DNA of 64,000 bases from assembly GCF_020025155.1 (NCBI RefSeq), contig NZ_CP073751.1:1984001-2048000 (forward strand), read 5' to 3'. Below the pieces are notes generated by a model. It worked only from the letters and a program-made list of their open reading frames with translations. It made no database searches and was not told the origin of the DNA. Source of the stretch: Halopseudomonas nanhaiensis. Its GTDB lineage: Bacteria; Pseudomonadota; Gammaproteobacteria; Pseudomonadales; Pseudomonadaceae. Positions 28,597 through 41,883 of this stretch are shown one piece after another (within the stretch, counting starts at the first letter, position 1; the number at the start of each line of letters is the position of its first letter). A program made the translations under genes and the position numbers.

Positions 28597-29800
28597 TGCG
28601 AGCAAGCCTCCGTTTGATATTGGCCTGGATCACGAAGTGATCGATCAGAGGCGCAAACAGGTTGGCGAACAGAATCGCCAGCATCATTCCCTCGGGGAAC
28701 GCTGGGTTGACGACGCGAATGAGGACCACCATTACACCGATCAGCGCACCGAAGATCCACTTGCCCTGATTGGTCAGCGAGGCAGACACGGGATCGGTTG
28801 CCATAAAGATCATGCCGAAGGCAAAGCCGCCCATCACCAGATGCCAGTACCACGGCACTCCAAACATCGGGTTGCTGTCGGAGCCGATCACGTTGAACAG
28901 CAGACTCAGGCCGATCATGCCAAGCATGACGCCGGAGACAATCCGGTAGCTCGCGATCTTGGTGGTCAGCAGGACGGCGCCGCCGATCAGAATGGCCAGC
29001 GTCGACGTTTCGCCGATCGAACCATGGATGTTGCCGAGGAAGGCGTCGATCCAGATGATGCCCTGCGCAACAACCGCATCGATACCGCCCATCGCAGCTG
29101 CGCTCAGTGAAGTGGCGCTGGCGTAACCGTCTACAGCGGTCCAGACCGCGTCGCCGGACAGCTCTGCCGGATAGGCGAAGAACAGAAACGCACGGCCGGT
29201 CAGTGCCGGGTTCAGGAAGTTCTTGCCCGTACCACCGAATACTTCCTTGCCGATTACCACACCGAAGCTGATACCCAGCGCAACCTGCCACAGCGGAATA
29301 TCAGGCGGCAGGATCAGCGCAAAGAGCACGGAGGTGACGAAGAAGCCTTCGTTGACCTCATGCTTGCGGATCGAGGCAAAAACCACCTCCCAGAACCCGC
29401 CGACAACGAAGGTCACAAGATAGACGGGGAGAAAATACGCTGCGCCGTGGAGAATATTGTCCCACAGGCTACCGGGGTCGAAACCGGCCAGCATACCGAT
29501 CAGACCGATCTGCCAACCTTCCTGCATCCCCAGTAGTTCTGGCGTTTCAGCGTAGATGGTGTTGGCCTGGAAGCCTACGTTGTACATCCCGAAGAACATC
29601 GCAGGGAAGGTACACAGCCAGACGGTGATCATCATCCGCTTGAGATCCAGCCCATCGCGAACATGCGCGGTGGTACGGGTCACATCGGCCGGGCGATAGA
29701 AAAACGTGTCGACAGCTTCGTACAGGGCATACCACTTTTCGTGTTTGCCGCCCTTTTCGAAGTTGTGTTCAATCTTGTCCAGAAAAGCACGCAGACCCAT
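28586..29800 (-). CDS. nqrB: Na+-translocating NADH:quinone reductase subunit B
   Basis: Large membrane subunit that binds covalent FMN and riboflavin and helps form the quinone and sodium sites. The 404-residue protein has about ten hydrophobic segments, an N-terminal soluble stretch ending in [14 protein letters not shown], and the flavinylation motif DGYASAT with Thr230. [23 protein letters not shown] is the conserved loop before it. It begins 2 nt after nqrA. Confidence 0.96.
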   Translation of the reverse strand: MGLRAFLDKIEHNFEKGGKHEKWYALYEAVDTFFYRPADVTRTTAHVRDGLDLKRMMITVWLCTFPAMFFGMYNVGFQANTIYAETPELLGMQEGWQIGLIGMLAGFDPGSLWDNILHGAAYFLPVYLVTFVVGGFWEVVFASIRKHEVNEGFFVTSVLFALILPPDIPLWQVALGISFGVVIGKEVFGGTGKNFLNPALTGRAFLFFAYPAELSGDAVWTAVDGYASATSLSAAAMGGIDAVVAQGIIWIDAFLGNIHGSIGETSTLAILIGGAVLLTTKIASYRIVSGVMLGMIGLSLLFNVIGSDSNPMFGVPWYWHLVMGGFAFGMIFMATDPVSASLTNQGKWIFGALIGVMVVLIRVVNPAFPEGMMLAILFANLFAPLIDHFVIQANIKRRLARNVQ

Positions 29801-29802
29801 GA

Positions 29803-31140
29803 TTAACCCTCCTTCTCGATACGGTCGAGGTTATCCCGCAGGATCGGACCGTATTCGTACTTCCCGGCGCAGACGTAGCTGCACAGGGCCAGGTCTTCTT
29901 CGTCCAGCTCCAGCGCCCCAAGTTTCTGTGCCAGTTCAGTGTCACCGACAATGAGATAGCGCAGAAGCTGAGTAGGCAGGATATCCAGCGGCATGACAGC
30001 TTCGTAGTTGCCGACCGGCACCATCGCCCGAGGGCTACCATTGGTGGTGGTGGTCAGATCGAAGCGCTTGCCCGGCGTGAACTTGGAAATGAAGATATTC
30101 ATGATCGAGTGCTTGTCGGCACCCGGGCGCAGGTAGTGAATCATCTGCCGATCGGTGCCCTCGAGCAATACCGATACCTGCTGATGATAACGACCCAGAT
30201 AGGCGACCGGCCCGCGGGCGTGGCGGCCGCCGAACACCGAACCGGAAATCACCCGATTGTTGCCCGCGCGCAGCTCGCCCGCAGTCAGCTCATCGAGGTT
30301 GGCACCGAGCCGGGTGCGCAGCAGACGTGGCGACTCGACCTGGGGACCGCCAAGGGCCACCACACGCTCGGTCCACAGCTTGCCGTCGGTGAACAGCTTG
30401 CCTACGGCAATCACGTCCTGATAGTTGATATGCCAGACCTGCTTGTTCTCGTTGACCGGATCAAGCATATGAATGTGCGTACCGGGCAGCCCGGCTGGAT
30501 GTGGCCCGGCGAAGCTTTCCGAACGTACGCCGGCGATCTCGTCGCCCGGAACATTGGCTCCGTCGGCCTTGCACACCCAGACTTTCGCGATCCGGGCCAG
30601 CACGCGCAGACCATTCTGGAATTCGCTACGGTACTGCGCGATGACGACGACCGGATCCGCCGCGAGCGGGTTGGTATCGATAGCGGTGACGAAGATGGAG
30701 CTCGGCTTGGCGTCTACCGCCGGAACCTTGCTGAAGGGACGAGTCCGTAAAGAGGTCCAGAGACCGGATTGGATGAGCTGCTGACGGATGACGTCCTCAC
30801 CAAGCTGTTCCAGGCGGGAGGCATCATGACTTTCGAAGACTACCGCGTCATCGCCCTCTACATCGATCACAACCGACTGCAGTAACCGCCTTTCGCCACG
30901 GTTGATCGCACTGACCACCCCAGCAGCTGGCGCGGTATAGACAACTCCGGGCGTTTTCTTATCACTGAACAGGATCTGGCCCAACTTGACCCGGTCCCCT
31001 TCTTGAACTTCCATGGTCGGTTTCATACCGTGGTAGTCAAAGCCGATTACGGCTACGCTGCGTACCTGACGTGCGTCGTCGATACGCTGCTCGGGTGACC
31101 CGGTGATTGGCAGATCCAAGCCCCGTTTGATTTTTATCAT
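29803..31140 (-). CDS. nqrA: Na+-translocating NADH:quinone reductase subunit A
   Basis: Soluble subunit on the cytoplasmic side, involved in quinone binding, and first gene of the operon. The 445-residue protein starts [18 protein letters not shown], typical of NqrA. It shows the biotin/lipoyl-like N-terminal domain ([32 protein letters not shown]), the SLBB-like middle domain, and the C-terminal [21 protein letters not shown] with two conserved cysteines. The whole nqrABCDEF-apbE-nqrM set is intact here. Confidence 0.97.
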   Translation of the reverse strand: MIKIKRGLDLPITGSPEQRIDDARQVRSVAVIGFDYHGMKPTMEVQEGDRVKLGQILFSDKKTPGVVYTAPAAGVVSAINRGERRLLQSVVIDVEGDDAVVFESHDASRLEQLGEDVIRQQLIQSGLWTSLRTRPFSKVPAVDAKPSSIFVTAIDTNPLAADPVVVIAQYRSEFQNGLRVLARIAKVWVCKADGANVPGDEIAGVRSESFAGPHPAGLPGTHIHMLDPVNENKQVWHINYQDVIAVGKLFTDGKLWTERVVALGGPQVESPRLLRTRLGANLDELTAGELRAGNNRVISGSVFGGRHARGPVAYLGRYHQQVSVLLEGTDRQMIHYLRPGADKHSIMNIFISKFTPGKRFDLTTTTNGSPRAMVPVGNYEAVMPLDILPTQLLRYLIVGDTELAQKLGALELDEEDLALCSYVCAGKYEYGPILRDNLDRIEKEG

Positions 31141-31279
31141 ACGATTAGCCTAATCACTGGTTGGAATCTTAAAGGGCGGGTGCCGGGCGCTGACACGAAG
31201 TGCCCCGACGGAAACTGGCGCTGCAGCAGGTACGAAATCAGGGCAAGGCGACCACAAACCCCCATCAAAAATCCCGCTA

Positions 31280-31285
31280 AGTATA
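31280..31285 (-). promoter_or_regulatory. Possible -10 element for the nqr operon
   Basis: TATACT on the minus strand, about 140 nt before nqrA. I see no good -35 at normal spacing (a TTGAGT lies 22 nt away), so an activator may be needed, or the real promoter may be elsewhere in this 282-nt divergent region (31141-31422). The rest of the region holds no gene that I can support. Confidence 0.3.
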
Positions 31286-31364
31286 AAGACCATGCCTGGC
31301 CAATGCTACTCAAGCACTTGGTTTTTTCAGGTTTTTTGCACCTTCGAGCAAGACCGCTGTCAGG

Positions 31365-31393
31365 TTGACCGCTACCGCTTCGCAGGCCATAAC
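31365..31393 (+). promoter_or_regulatory. Candidate sigma-70 promoter for the CHI-like gene
   Basis: TTGACC (31365-31370), a 17-nt spacer and CATAAC (31388-31393) on the plus strand, giving a leader of about 23 nt before the ATG at 31423. Confidence 0.5.
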
Positions 31394-31422
31394 TAAACCA
31401 ACCGGGTTGCTCAGAGGCTGCA

Positions 31423-31983
31423 ATGAGAGTTTCGTTTCTGTGGGTGGTACTGACACTGTGGACAGGTCACGCGCTGGCGGTAGATCCCCGGTTGATCGAG
31501 GCCAGCTTTCCACAGTATGTGCAAACGGAGGACGTGCTACTGATCAAGAGGCAGTCTGGCGTACTCAGTTACTTCTTCGTAGACGTATACAGCGCGGCAC
31601 TGTTCACCCCGGAGGGGGTGTCTTCATCGGATCTGGACATCGCAGCCCACCCCTTCCGGCTGGATACCTACTACCATCGCGATATTGATCGCGATGACGC
31701 CATTGATCTGTTCTGGAAGGTTCTGCGTCGCCAGCACTCGTCTCAGGAGCTGGAACGGCTCGCGCCTGCGGTGAACGCACTGCATGAGAAAATCCCCGAC
31801 ATCCGCTCCGGCGATCGGTACAGCCTGACACTGCGGGCCGACACCGCCATCGTGCTCGAGCGCAACGGGGAACACCTGTTCAGCTCGGACGATGATGAGT
31901 TTGCGCACGCCTATGCCCGTCTCTGGCTCGGGGAGAAAGGCATCTCCCGAAAGCTGCGCAGACTGCTGCTCAGCGCTGAATGA
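31423..31983 (+). CDS. Chalcone isomerase-like fold periplasmic protein
   Basis: A 186-residue protein with a signal peptide (MRVSFLWVVLTLWTGHALA). The mature part has the bacterial CHI-like pattern: SYFFVDVYSAALFTPEG, PFRLDTYYHRDIDRDDAIDLFWKVL, and the late FAHAYARLWLGEKGISRKLRRLLL. Bacterial members are not known to isomerise chalcones and may bind small hydrophobic ligands such as fatty acids. It is a single gene, divergent from nqrA, with its own promoter candidate and a good terminator. Confidence 0.78.
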   Translation: MRVSFLWVVLTLWTGHALAVDPRLIEASFPQYVQTEDVLLIKRQSGVLSYFFVDVYSAALFTPEGVSSSDLDIAAHPFRLDTYYHRDIDRDDAIDLFWKVLRRQHSSQELERLAPAVNALHEKIPDIRSGDRYSLTLRADTAIVLERNGEHLFSSDDDEFAHAYARLWLGEKGISRKLRRLLLSAE

Positions 31984-31994
31984 GAGGCCCAGCA

Positions 31995-32018
31995 AAAAGG
32001 GCGCCTGAGCGCCCTTTT
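31995..32018. terminator. Bidirectional terminator between CHI-like gene and GAPDH
   Basis: Perfect 10-bp repeat AAAAGGGCGC / GCGCCCTTTT with a 4-nt loop, flanked by A and T tracts, between convergent genes. Confidence 0.88.
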
Positions 32019-32032
32019 CGAATCGTCTGACC

Positions 32033-33472
32033 TCAGGCCGGGAAGGCCGGCGGGTTGACGTTTGCCATATCTTCTACGATGCGCACGACCTGGCAGCTGT
32101 AACCAAACTCGTTGTCATACCAGACATAGAGAATCACGCGGTTGTCGTTACAGATGGTCGCTTCGGCATCGACCACGCCGGCATGGCGAGAGCCGACAAA
32201 GTCACTGGAAACCACTTCCTGCGAATTGGTGAAGTCGATCTGCTTGTGCAGCTCCGAGTGCAGAGCCATGTGGCGCAGATAATCGTTGACTTCGTCGCGG
32301 TTGGCGGACGACTTCAGGTTCAGGTTCAGGATGGCCATCGACACGTTGGGCGTAGGAACGCGGATTGCATTGCCCGACAGTTTGCCGGCCAGTTCGGGCA
32401 GTGCCTTGGCAACGGCCTTGGCGGCGCCCGTCTCGGTGATAACCATGTTCAGCGCAGCACTGCGACCGCGACGATTGCCCTTGTGGAAGTTGTCGATCAG
32501 GTTCTGGTCATTGGTATAGGAATGGACCGTTTCGACGTGACCGTTCTCGATACCGTACTTGTCGTTGATCGCCTTGAGAACCGGCACGATGGCATTGGTG
32601 GTACAGGACGCAGCCGAAATGATCTTGTCTTCCGGGGTGATCGTTGCATGGTTGATACCGTGAACGATGTTTTTCAGATCACCCTTGCCCGGAGCAGTCA
32701 GAACTACCTGGGCGACGCCCGGACACTTCAGATGCTGGGACAGACCAGCTTCGTCGCGCCATACACCGGTGTTGTCCACCAGGATTGCGTCTTCGATGCC
32801 CCACTGGGTGTAATCGACGCTGGTCGGGTCACTGGCGTAGATAATCTGAATGCAGTTGCCGTTGGCTGTCAGGGTGTTGGTTTCTTCATCGATGGTGATG
32901 GTGCCCTGAAACGAACCGTGCACCGAGTCGCGGCGCAGCAGGCTGGCGCGCTTGGCCAGATCGTTCGTGGCGCCCTTGCGCACAACGATGGCGCGCAGTC
33001 GCAGGCCATCACCGGAACCCGTCTTCTCGACCAGAATACGTGCCAACAGACGACCGATGCGACCGAAGCCGTAGAGTACGACATCGCGACCCTGGCGCTT
33101 CTCGCCCTTCTTGCCGACGACGCTTGCCAGCTCGCGGCGCAGGAAGCCTTCGAGATCGTCGTTGCCTTCACCGCGGAACTTGTTGATCAGGCGGCCAAGG
33201 TCGATGGAAGCCGGGCCCAGATCCAGGTTCAGCAGCTGCTGGATGACCTTGAACGTGTCGTGAACTGACAGTTCGTTGTCATCGATCTGCCGAGCGAAAC
33301 GGTGCGACTTGAGCAGACTGATCACCGACCGGTTAACCAGACCACGACCATAGATCGAGGTCACCACATTGTGTTCGCGGTACAGGCGGCCAATGAGGGG
33401 AATCATGGCTTCTGCAGTTGCTTCACGATCAGTCCAGGCTTCCAGGCACTGTTCGAAATTGGCTTGAGTCAC
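32033..33472 (-). CDS. Glyceraldehyde-3-phosphate dehydrogenase, long form
   Basis: NAD(P)-dependent dehydrogenase of central carbon metabolism. The 479-residue protein carries about 125 extra N-terminal residues (helical, MTQANFEQCLEAWTDREATAEAMIPLIGRLY onward) before the Rossmann motif YGFGRIGR (134-141). The catalytic Cys290 lies in SAASCTTNAIVPV, with HSYTNDQNLIDN and WYDNEFGYS after it. Pseudomonads carry this long form separately from the standard Gap, and it is often proposed for gluconeogenic flux; direction cannot be read here. It is divergent from mfd. Confidence 0.92.
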   Translation of the reverse strand: MTQANFEQCLEAWTDREATAEAMIPLIGRLYREHNVVTSIYGRGLVNRSVISLLKSHRFARQIDDNELSVHDTFKVIQQLLNLDLGPASIDLGRLINKFRGEGNDDLEGFLRRELASVVGKKGEKRQGRDVVLYGFGRIGRLLARILVEKTGSGDGLRLRAIVVRKGATNDLAKRASLLRRDSVHGSFQGTITIDEETNTLTANGNCIQIIYASDPTSVDYTQWGIEDAILVDNTGVWRDEAGLSQHLKCPGVAQVVLTAPGKGDLKNIVHGINHATITPEDKIISAASCTTNAIVPVLKAINDKYGIENGHVETVHSYTNDQNLIDNFHKGNRRGRSAALNMVITETGAAKAVAKALPELAGKLSGNAIRVPTPNVSMAILNLNLKSSANRDEVNDYLRHMALHSELHKQIDFTNSQEVVSSDFVGSRHAGVVDAEATICNDNRVILYVWYDNEFGYSCQVVRIVEDMANVNPPAFPA

Positions 33473-33511
33473 GGCGTTTCCTTCCAGGTCTTTGTCGAAT
33501 CAAGGGGCGAT

Positions 33512-33541
33512 ATTATGCTGTCAGCATGCCATCTGAAGCAA
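33512..33541 (-). promoter_or_regulatory. Candidate promoter for the long-form GAPDH gene
   Basis: TTGCTT (33536-33541), an 18-nt spacer and CATAAT (33512-33517) on the minus strand, about 40 nt before the start codon. Moderate match only. Confidence 0.4.
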
Positions 33542-33621
33542 TCATCCCGAAAAAGCGCTTGGCTTGAGCAGATACCGCCAGAGGAGGCTACACTAGTCGC
33601 TTTTCCGATGGACCCCAGAGC

Positions 33622-36600
33622 ATGCCTGCCAATCAGACGACCCTACCCGTGCCTAAGTTCAATGCCAGCGGCAAATCCGCCTGGGGCAAGCTGGAGGGGG
33701 CCGCACGGGCCTTGGCGATAGCCGAGGCTGCCAGCCTGCACGCCGGACTGAGCCTGGTCGTGACGCCCGATTCAGCGATGGCCGACCAGCTCGAGCAGGA
33801 GTTGAGGTTCTTTGCGCCAAGCTTGCCGGTGCTGAATTTCCCCGACTGGGAAACCCTGCCCTACGATCGTTTCTCGCCTCATCAGGACATCATCAGCCAG
33901 CGCCTGCGGACACTCTATCATCTGCCGCAGATAGACCAGGCCATCCTGGTCGTGGCAATGACCACCCTGCTCCACCGTACTCCGCCGCGACCGTTTCTCG
34001 GTGGTGCTGTGCTCATGCTCGAGATCGGCCAGCGGCTTGACATCGACCGCATGCGCAACAATCTGGACGCAGCCGGCTACCGCTGCGTCGACACAGTGTA
34101 CGAACATGGTGACTACGCTGTGCGCGGTGCTCTGCTGGATCTATTTCCGATGGGTAGCCGACTGCCCTACCGCATCGACCTGTTCGATGATGAAATCGAA
34201 ACGCTGCGCACCTTCGATCCCGAAACCCAGCGCTCGGTGGACAAGGTCGAGCGAATACACCTGCTGCCGGCGCGGGAGTTTCCGCTCGACAAGTCGGCGC
34301 TGACCGGCTTCCGTGCGCGATTTCGCGAACGTTTCGAGATCGACCATCGCAAGGTACCGCTCTACCAGGACATTACGCAGGGTCTGATCCCGCCCGGCAT
34401 CGAGTACTACCTGCCGCTCTTCTTCGACGAACAGGGAAGCCTGTTCGATTACCTGCCCGATAACACCATGCTGTTCAGCCTGCCGGGCATCGAGGGCAGC
34501 GCCGAGCACTTCTGGCAGGACGTGCGCAACCGCTATGAAGACCAGCGGATCGACTCCACGCGACCGCTGCTGCCGCCTGCCGAGCTGTTCCTTCCCGTCG
34601 AGGAATGCTTCGCCCGGATCAAGCCCTACCCCCGAGTGATCTGCCACGATGGCGAGCTGGAGCCAGGTGCCGGACGATTCAACTTCGACTGTGAAGCACC
34701 GCCGGAGCTACCGGTCGACAACAAACTTGAGCAGCCGCTCGAACAGCTCGAGCAGTTTCTGCAGTCATTCAGGGGCCGCGTGCTTTTTGCCGCCGAGTCG
34801 GCGGGTCGGCGCGAGGCAATGCTTGATCTGCTCGCGCGCATCGGTCTCAAGCCCGACACCTTCGACAACTGGCTCGAGTTCACCCAGTCGACCCAGGAGA
34901 CCGGCATTGTCATTGCCCCGGTCGACCGCGGACTGGTGTCGAACACGCCGCGCCTGGCGCTGATTGCCGAAAGCCAGTTGTTCGGCCGCCGAGTCATGCA
35001 ACGCCGTCGCCGCGGCAAGGCCACGGATCTGGGCGACGCGGTGATTCGTAACCTCACCGAGCTACGCGAAGGTGCGCCAGTGGTGCACATCGATCACGGC
35101 GTCGGACGCTATCGCGGCCTGGTCAACCTGACCGTGGAAGATCAGCAGGCAGAATTTCTGAAGCTCGAATATGCAGAGGAAGCCACGCTCTACGTGCCGG
35201 TGTCCAACCTGCATCTTATCGCGCGCTACACCGGAGCGGATGACGACAACGCGCCGCTGCATCGGCTCGGCTCGGAGCAATGGCAGAAAGCCAAGCGCAA
35301 GGCGGCCGAGCAGGTGCGCGACGTGGCGGCCGAACTATTGGACGTGTATGCCCGGCGCGCGGCGCGCACAGGGTTCAGCTTCGCGCATCCGGAGCGGGAT
35401 TATCAGGCCTTTTCGGACACCTTCCCTTTCGAGGAGACAGCAGATCAGCAGGCAGCCATCGAGGCGGTGGTCAACGATATGACCGGGAGCCAGCCGATGG
35501 ACCGTCTGGTCTGCGGCGACGTCGGATTCGGCAAGACCGAAGTGGCAATGCGTGCAGCTTTCCTTGCCGTGCATAGCGGAAAGCAGGTCGCGGTACTGGT
35601 GCCGACCACCCTGCTTGCCCAACAGCACTTCAACAGCTTCCGTGATCGCTTCGCCGACTGGCCGGTGAAGGTGGAGGTCATGTCTCGATTCAAGTCCGCC
35701 AAGGAGGTGAAGGCCGCTGCGGCCGAGCTGGCCGAGGGCAAGGTCGACATCATGATCGGAACGCACAAGTTGCTGCAGGATGACATCCAGTTCAAGGATC
35801 TGGGGCTGGTCATCATCGACGAGGAGCACCGCTTCGGCGTGCGTCAGAAGGAGCGGCTCAAGGCGCTGCGCAGCGAGGTCGACGTGCTCACTCTGACCGC
35901 GACGCCGATCCCGCGTACGCTGAACATGTCCATGTCCGGGATGCGCGACCTGTCGATAATCGCAACGCCACCGGCACGTCGGTTGTCGGTCAAGACCTTC
36001 GTCATGCAGCAGCAGGCACCCGTGGTCAAGGAAGCGCTGCTGCGCGAACTGCTCCGCGGCGGGCAGGTTTACTACCTGCACAACGAGGTGGAGACCATCG
36101 AGAAGTGCGCGGCCGATCTCGCTGAGCTGGTGCCCGAGGCTCGCATCGGCGTCAGCCACGGGCAGATGCCCGAGCGCGCGCTCGAGCAGGTCATGCGCGA
36201 CTTCTATCACCGCCGGTTCAACGTGCTCGTCACCACCACCATCATCGAAACCGGCATCGACGTGCCCAGCGCCAATACCATCATCATCGAGCGCGCCGAC
36301 AAGTTCGGCCTGGCCCAGCTGCACCAGCTCCGTGGCCGCGTTGGCCGCAGTCATCATCAGGCCTACGCCTATCTGCTGACCCCCCAGGGCAAGAAGATCA
36401 CTGGCGATGCGGAAAAACGTCTGGAGGCCATCGCCATGGCTCAGGACCTCGGTGCCGGATTCACGCTCGCCACGCATGATCTGGAGATTCGCGGCGCCGG
36501 CGAGTTGCTCGGCGAAGGCCAGAGCGGACAGATTCAGGCAATCGGCTTTACGCTGTACATGGATATGCTCGAACGGGCGGTGAAAGCCATTCGCAAGGGT

Positions 36601-37100
36601 CAGCAGCCGTCGCTGGATCAACCGCTCGGCGGCGGTCCGGACATCAATCTGCGTCTGCCCGCGCTGATTCCGGATGACTATCTGCCCGACGTCCATGCCC
36701 GATTGATACTCTACAAGCGCATCGCCAACGCGGCCGATGAAGAGGCGTTGAAGGATCTGCAGGTCGAGATGATCGACCGCTTCGGGCTGTTGCCGCAACC
36801 GGTCAAGACGTTGTTCCGCGTCACGTCACTCAAGCTGCGCTGCGAACCGCTCGGCATCGCCAAGATCGATGTCGGACCGGAACATGGCCGGCTGGAGTTC
36901 GCCGCAGATACCCAGGTTGATCCGCTTACGCTGGTCCGGCTGATCCAGGAGCAGCCTAACCGTTACCGTCTTGAAGGTGCGACACTGTTCCGCTTCAATG
37001 CGCCCATGGGGGCCGCAGACCTGCGACTGAATACCGTCGAAGCACTCATCGACCGGCTCGAGACGGGCGCTTCGCAGACCACTCACGTTCAAGGAAAAAA

Positions 37101-37104
<4 letters not shown>
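33622..37104 (+). CDS. mfd: Transcription-repair coupling factor
   Basis: Mfd removes RNA polymerase stalled at DNA lesions and recruits UvrA for strand-specific repair. The 1160-residue protein has all regions: UvrB-like N-terminus (FPDWETLPYDRFSPHQDIISQRL), the polymerase-interacting domain near GAPVVHIDHGVGRYRGL, the RecG-like translocase with Walker A GDVGFGKTEV (Lys638), DEEH box, TATPIPRTLNMSM and QLRGRVGRS, and the C-terminal inhibitory domain. It overlaps csiV by 4 nt. Confidence 0.97.
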
Positions 37105-39566
<2,462 letters not shown>

Positions 39567-39570
<4 letters not shown>

Positions 39571-40583
39571 GCCAGGCTTTCGATCAGTCCGTTGTGCTTG
39601 AGCAAGGTCATGGCGCGCGACCACTGGGGATCGTGCTTGTAGTCAATTCCAGGACTACGACGGGCCAGCATCCTGGGCAGGCGCGCTCCAGGCTGTATGC
39701 CGATCCGCTGGGCATGCGCGAGCGCTTGCTCGGCCGCACCACGATCATTGCAAACCAGCAACATGTCACAGCCGGAGCGCACTGCAGCGTCAACCCGCTC
39801 GGACATGCCGCCTACCGCATGCGCGCCCGCCATGGTGAGATCATCGCTGAAGATGACCCCGTCAAAGCCGAGCTCCTCGCGAAGAATCCGTTGCAGCCAG
39901 GCAATCGAGAATCCAGCGGGGAGGCTATCGATTGCGGGGTAGATCACATGCGCCGGCATGATCCCGTCAAGCACGCTGGCAAGTGCGGCGAAAGGCTTCA
40001 GATCGCTGGCGCGAATCGCTTCTTCCGAGCGATCATCCACCGGGAGCGCTACGTGCGAATCCGCCTCGGCCCAGCCGTGCCCGGGAAAATGCTTGCCGGT
40101 TGCGGCCATGCCCGCCCTGTGCAGGCCGGCGATATACGCCCTGCCCAGCCGAATGAGCTCGTCGGCATCCCCGCTCAGCGAGCGATTGCCGATCACCTCG
40201 CTGCGACCGTAATCCAGATCGAGCACGGGTGCGAAGCTGATATCGATACCACAAGCCAGCATTTCCGTCGCCATCAGCCAGGCGGCTGCTTCGGCCACCT
40301 CCTCGGCGTTGTCTGGCGCCTCGGAGCAGATACGACCCAAGGCCGGCAACCGGACGACATCGCGACGCAACCGCTGCACCCGGCCACCCTCCTGATCGAT
40401 GGCAATGAGCATGTCCGGCCGCTCGGAGCGAATCGCTCGCACCAGCTCGCGCACTTGTGCAGGAGACTCGGTATTGCGTGCAAACAGAATCATACCGCCT
40501 ACCTGCGGTTGGCGAAGCAGATGGCGGTCTTCCGGCGTTAGCCAGGTACCAGCCACGTCAAGCATCAGGGATCCCTGAATCAA
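39567..40583 (-). CDS. nagZ: Beta-N-acetylhexosaminidase NagZ
   Basis: Cytoplasmic glycoside hydrolase family 3 enzyme that removes GlcNAc from anhydro-muropeptides during peptidoglycan recycling. In bacteria with inducible AmpC it makes the inducer. The 338-residue protein begins MIQGSLMLDVAGTWLTPEDR and has DQEGGRVQRL, KHFPGHG at 164-170 followed by ADSH with His177, and FDGVIFSDDLTMAGA with the catalytic Asp. No signal peptide. It is coupled by 4-nt overlaps to the upstream YkuD gene and the downstream MscS gene. Confidence 0.95.
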
Positions 40584-41119
40584 GGTTGTGTCTCCGAGGT
40601 AAATTCGATCAGACGGTCCACCGGATCGGTCGGCGTCTCGTCTATATAAACCGGGCAGCCCGCAGGGGTCTGCTCGAACAGCGCGAGCATGTCGTCGTTG
40701 CGCAGCCGGATGCAGCCGTGAGATAGCGGCTGCCCCATGGGTTGGTCGTCACCGGTTCCATGCAGATAGATGAAGCGACGCTGGGAATCCACGGCGCCGC
40801 CGCGGTTGAAACCGACCTGCTCGCCACAGAGCCAGAGGATGCGTGTGAGAATCCAGTCGCGACGCGGATGCAGCCGTACCAGATCCTCGCTCCAGACCTC
40901 ACCGGTGGGACGACGCCCGATGAACACCGAACGCACCGGCAGACCTTCGCCAATCCGGGCACGGACCCGGTGAAGCCCGCGAGGCGTGCAGCCACTCCCC
41001 TCGTGCTCACCGACGCCGTTGACAGCGGTGGACACGTCCACAACGCAAGCTGCCTCGCCATTGGCGAAGCCCGTCAGGCGTTGGTGGGGGATCGAAATGT
41101 GGATCCAGTCGAGTCGCAT
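40580..41119 (-). CDS. YkuD-fold protein without signal peptide, likely cytosolic L,D-carboxypeptidase (ElsL-like)
   Basis: A 179-residue protein with the YkuD catalytic signature HGTGDDQPMGQPLSHGCIRL, giving His120, His134 and nucleophile Cys136. By domain alone it would be called an L,D-transpeptidase, but it has no signal peptide or membrane segment and is coupled to cytosolic nagZ by a 4-nt overlap. Acinetobacter ElsL, a YkuD protein, is a cytosolic L,D-carboxypeptidase that trims recycled tetrapeptides. By location this protein probably does the same. Function is inferred, not shown; an L,D-transpeptidase role remains possible. Confidence 0.75.
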   Translation of the reverse strand: MRLDWIHISIPHQRLTGFANGEAACVVDVSTAVNGVGEHEGSGCTPRGLHRVRARIGEGLPVRSVFIGRRPTGEVWSEDLVRLHPRRDWILTRILWLCGEQVGFNRGGAVDSQRRFIYLHGTGDDQPMGQPLSHGCIRLRNDDMLALFEQTPAGCPVYIDETPTDPVDRLIEFTSETQP

Positions 41120-41176
41120 GCACGTCTCCGGTGAAAGTGCACACGATAACGGATCAGGCCTCCGCAGTTAAGTGCG

Positions 41177-41857
41177 TCAGGCGGTTTCTGCCACGCCCGT
41201 TTCAGCGGCCGCGATCGTATGCAGACCACCTTCGGCGCGCATGCCCGCCGCCAGAAACGGCACCATCAGGCGCAGCACTTCATCGACCCCGTTGTGCGTG
41301 CCGAATTCTGACTCGGCGATGGCCCGTAGCGCCTTCATGCTGGACATCGTGAACGCCGCGCTGCCGAGCATGAAATGAACGCGCCAGAAAAGCTCGCTGG
41401 GAGGAATCGCCGGCGCTGCCTTCAACAGCAGGTTCATGTAACGCTGGAAAACCCGGCCATACACTTCGCCGAGATACTTGCGAAGATGCCCCTGGCTCTG
41501 GCTGAAAGCCAGACCCAGCAACCGCATGAAGATCGACAGGTCATTGCCACTGCGAGGTTTGACCTGCAGCGCCTGACGAACGAGCATCTCGAGCAGTTCC
41601 TCGATATCGGGCTCGGTCGATCCGGCCGCCTGCTGGCGGTCAAGCTCTGCCTCCAGACTGTTGACGAAGGGGTTGAGGAAGCGCACGAAGACCGCCTGAA
41701 TGAGCGCTTTCTTCGAGCCGAAGTGATAGTTGACCGCAGCCAGATTCACCCCCGCCTTGCTGGTGATGAGTCGCAGGGACGTTTCAGCGAAGCCTTTCTC
41801 GGCAAACAGTTGTTCGGCAGCGTCGAGAATGCGCTCGACAGTATCTGACTGGGCCAT
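41177..41857 (-). CDS. psrA: TetR-family fatty-acid-responsive regulator PsrA
   Basis: PsrA senses long-chain fatty acids, represses beta-oxidation genes and itself, and in pseudomonads can activate rpoS. The 226-residue protein has an N-terminal TetR helix-turn-helix (ERILDAAEQLFAEKGFAETSLRLITSKAGVNLAAVNYHFGSKKALIQAVF) and a helical ligand domain. Its place next to lexA matches the known psrA locus. A near-perfect palindrome of the PsrA type lies 27 nt upstream of the start, so it is probably autorepressed. Confidence 0.93.
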   Translation of the reverse strand: MAQSDTVERILDAAEQLFAEKGFAETSLRLITSKAGVNLAAVNYHFGSKKALIQAVFVRFLNPFVNSLEAELDRQQAAGSTEPDIEELLEMLVRQALQVKPRSGNDLSIFMRLLGLAFSQSQGHLRKYLGEVYGRVFQRYMNLLLKAAPAIPPSELFWRVHFMLGSAAFTMSSMKALRAIAESEFGTHNGVDEVLRLMVPFLAAGMRAEGGLHTIAAAETGVAETA

Positions 41858-41883
41858 AAAAAGCCTTCCTGAGCAAAACGGAT

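Noticed and set aside
31310-31513. 67-codon minus-strand frame upstream of nqrA
   Set aside because: It runs antisense into the signal peptide region of the CHI-like gene and lacks a ribosome site.
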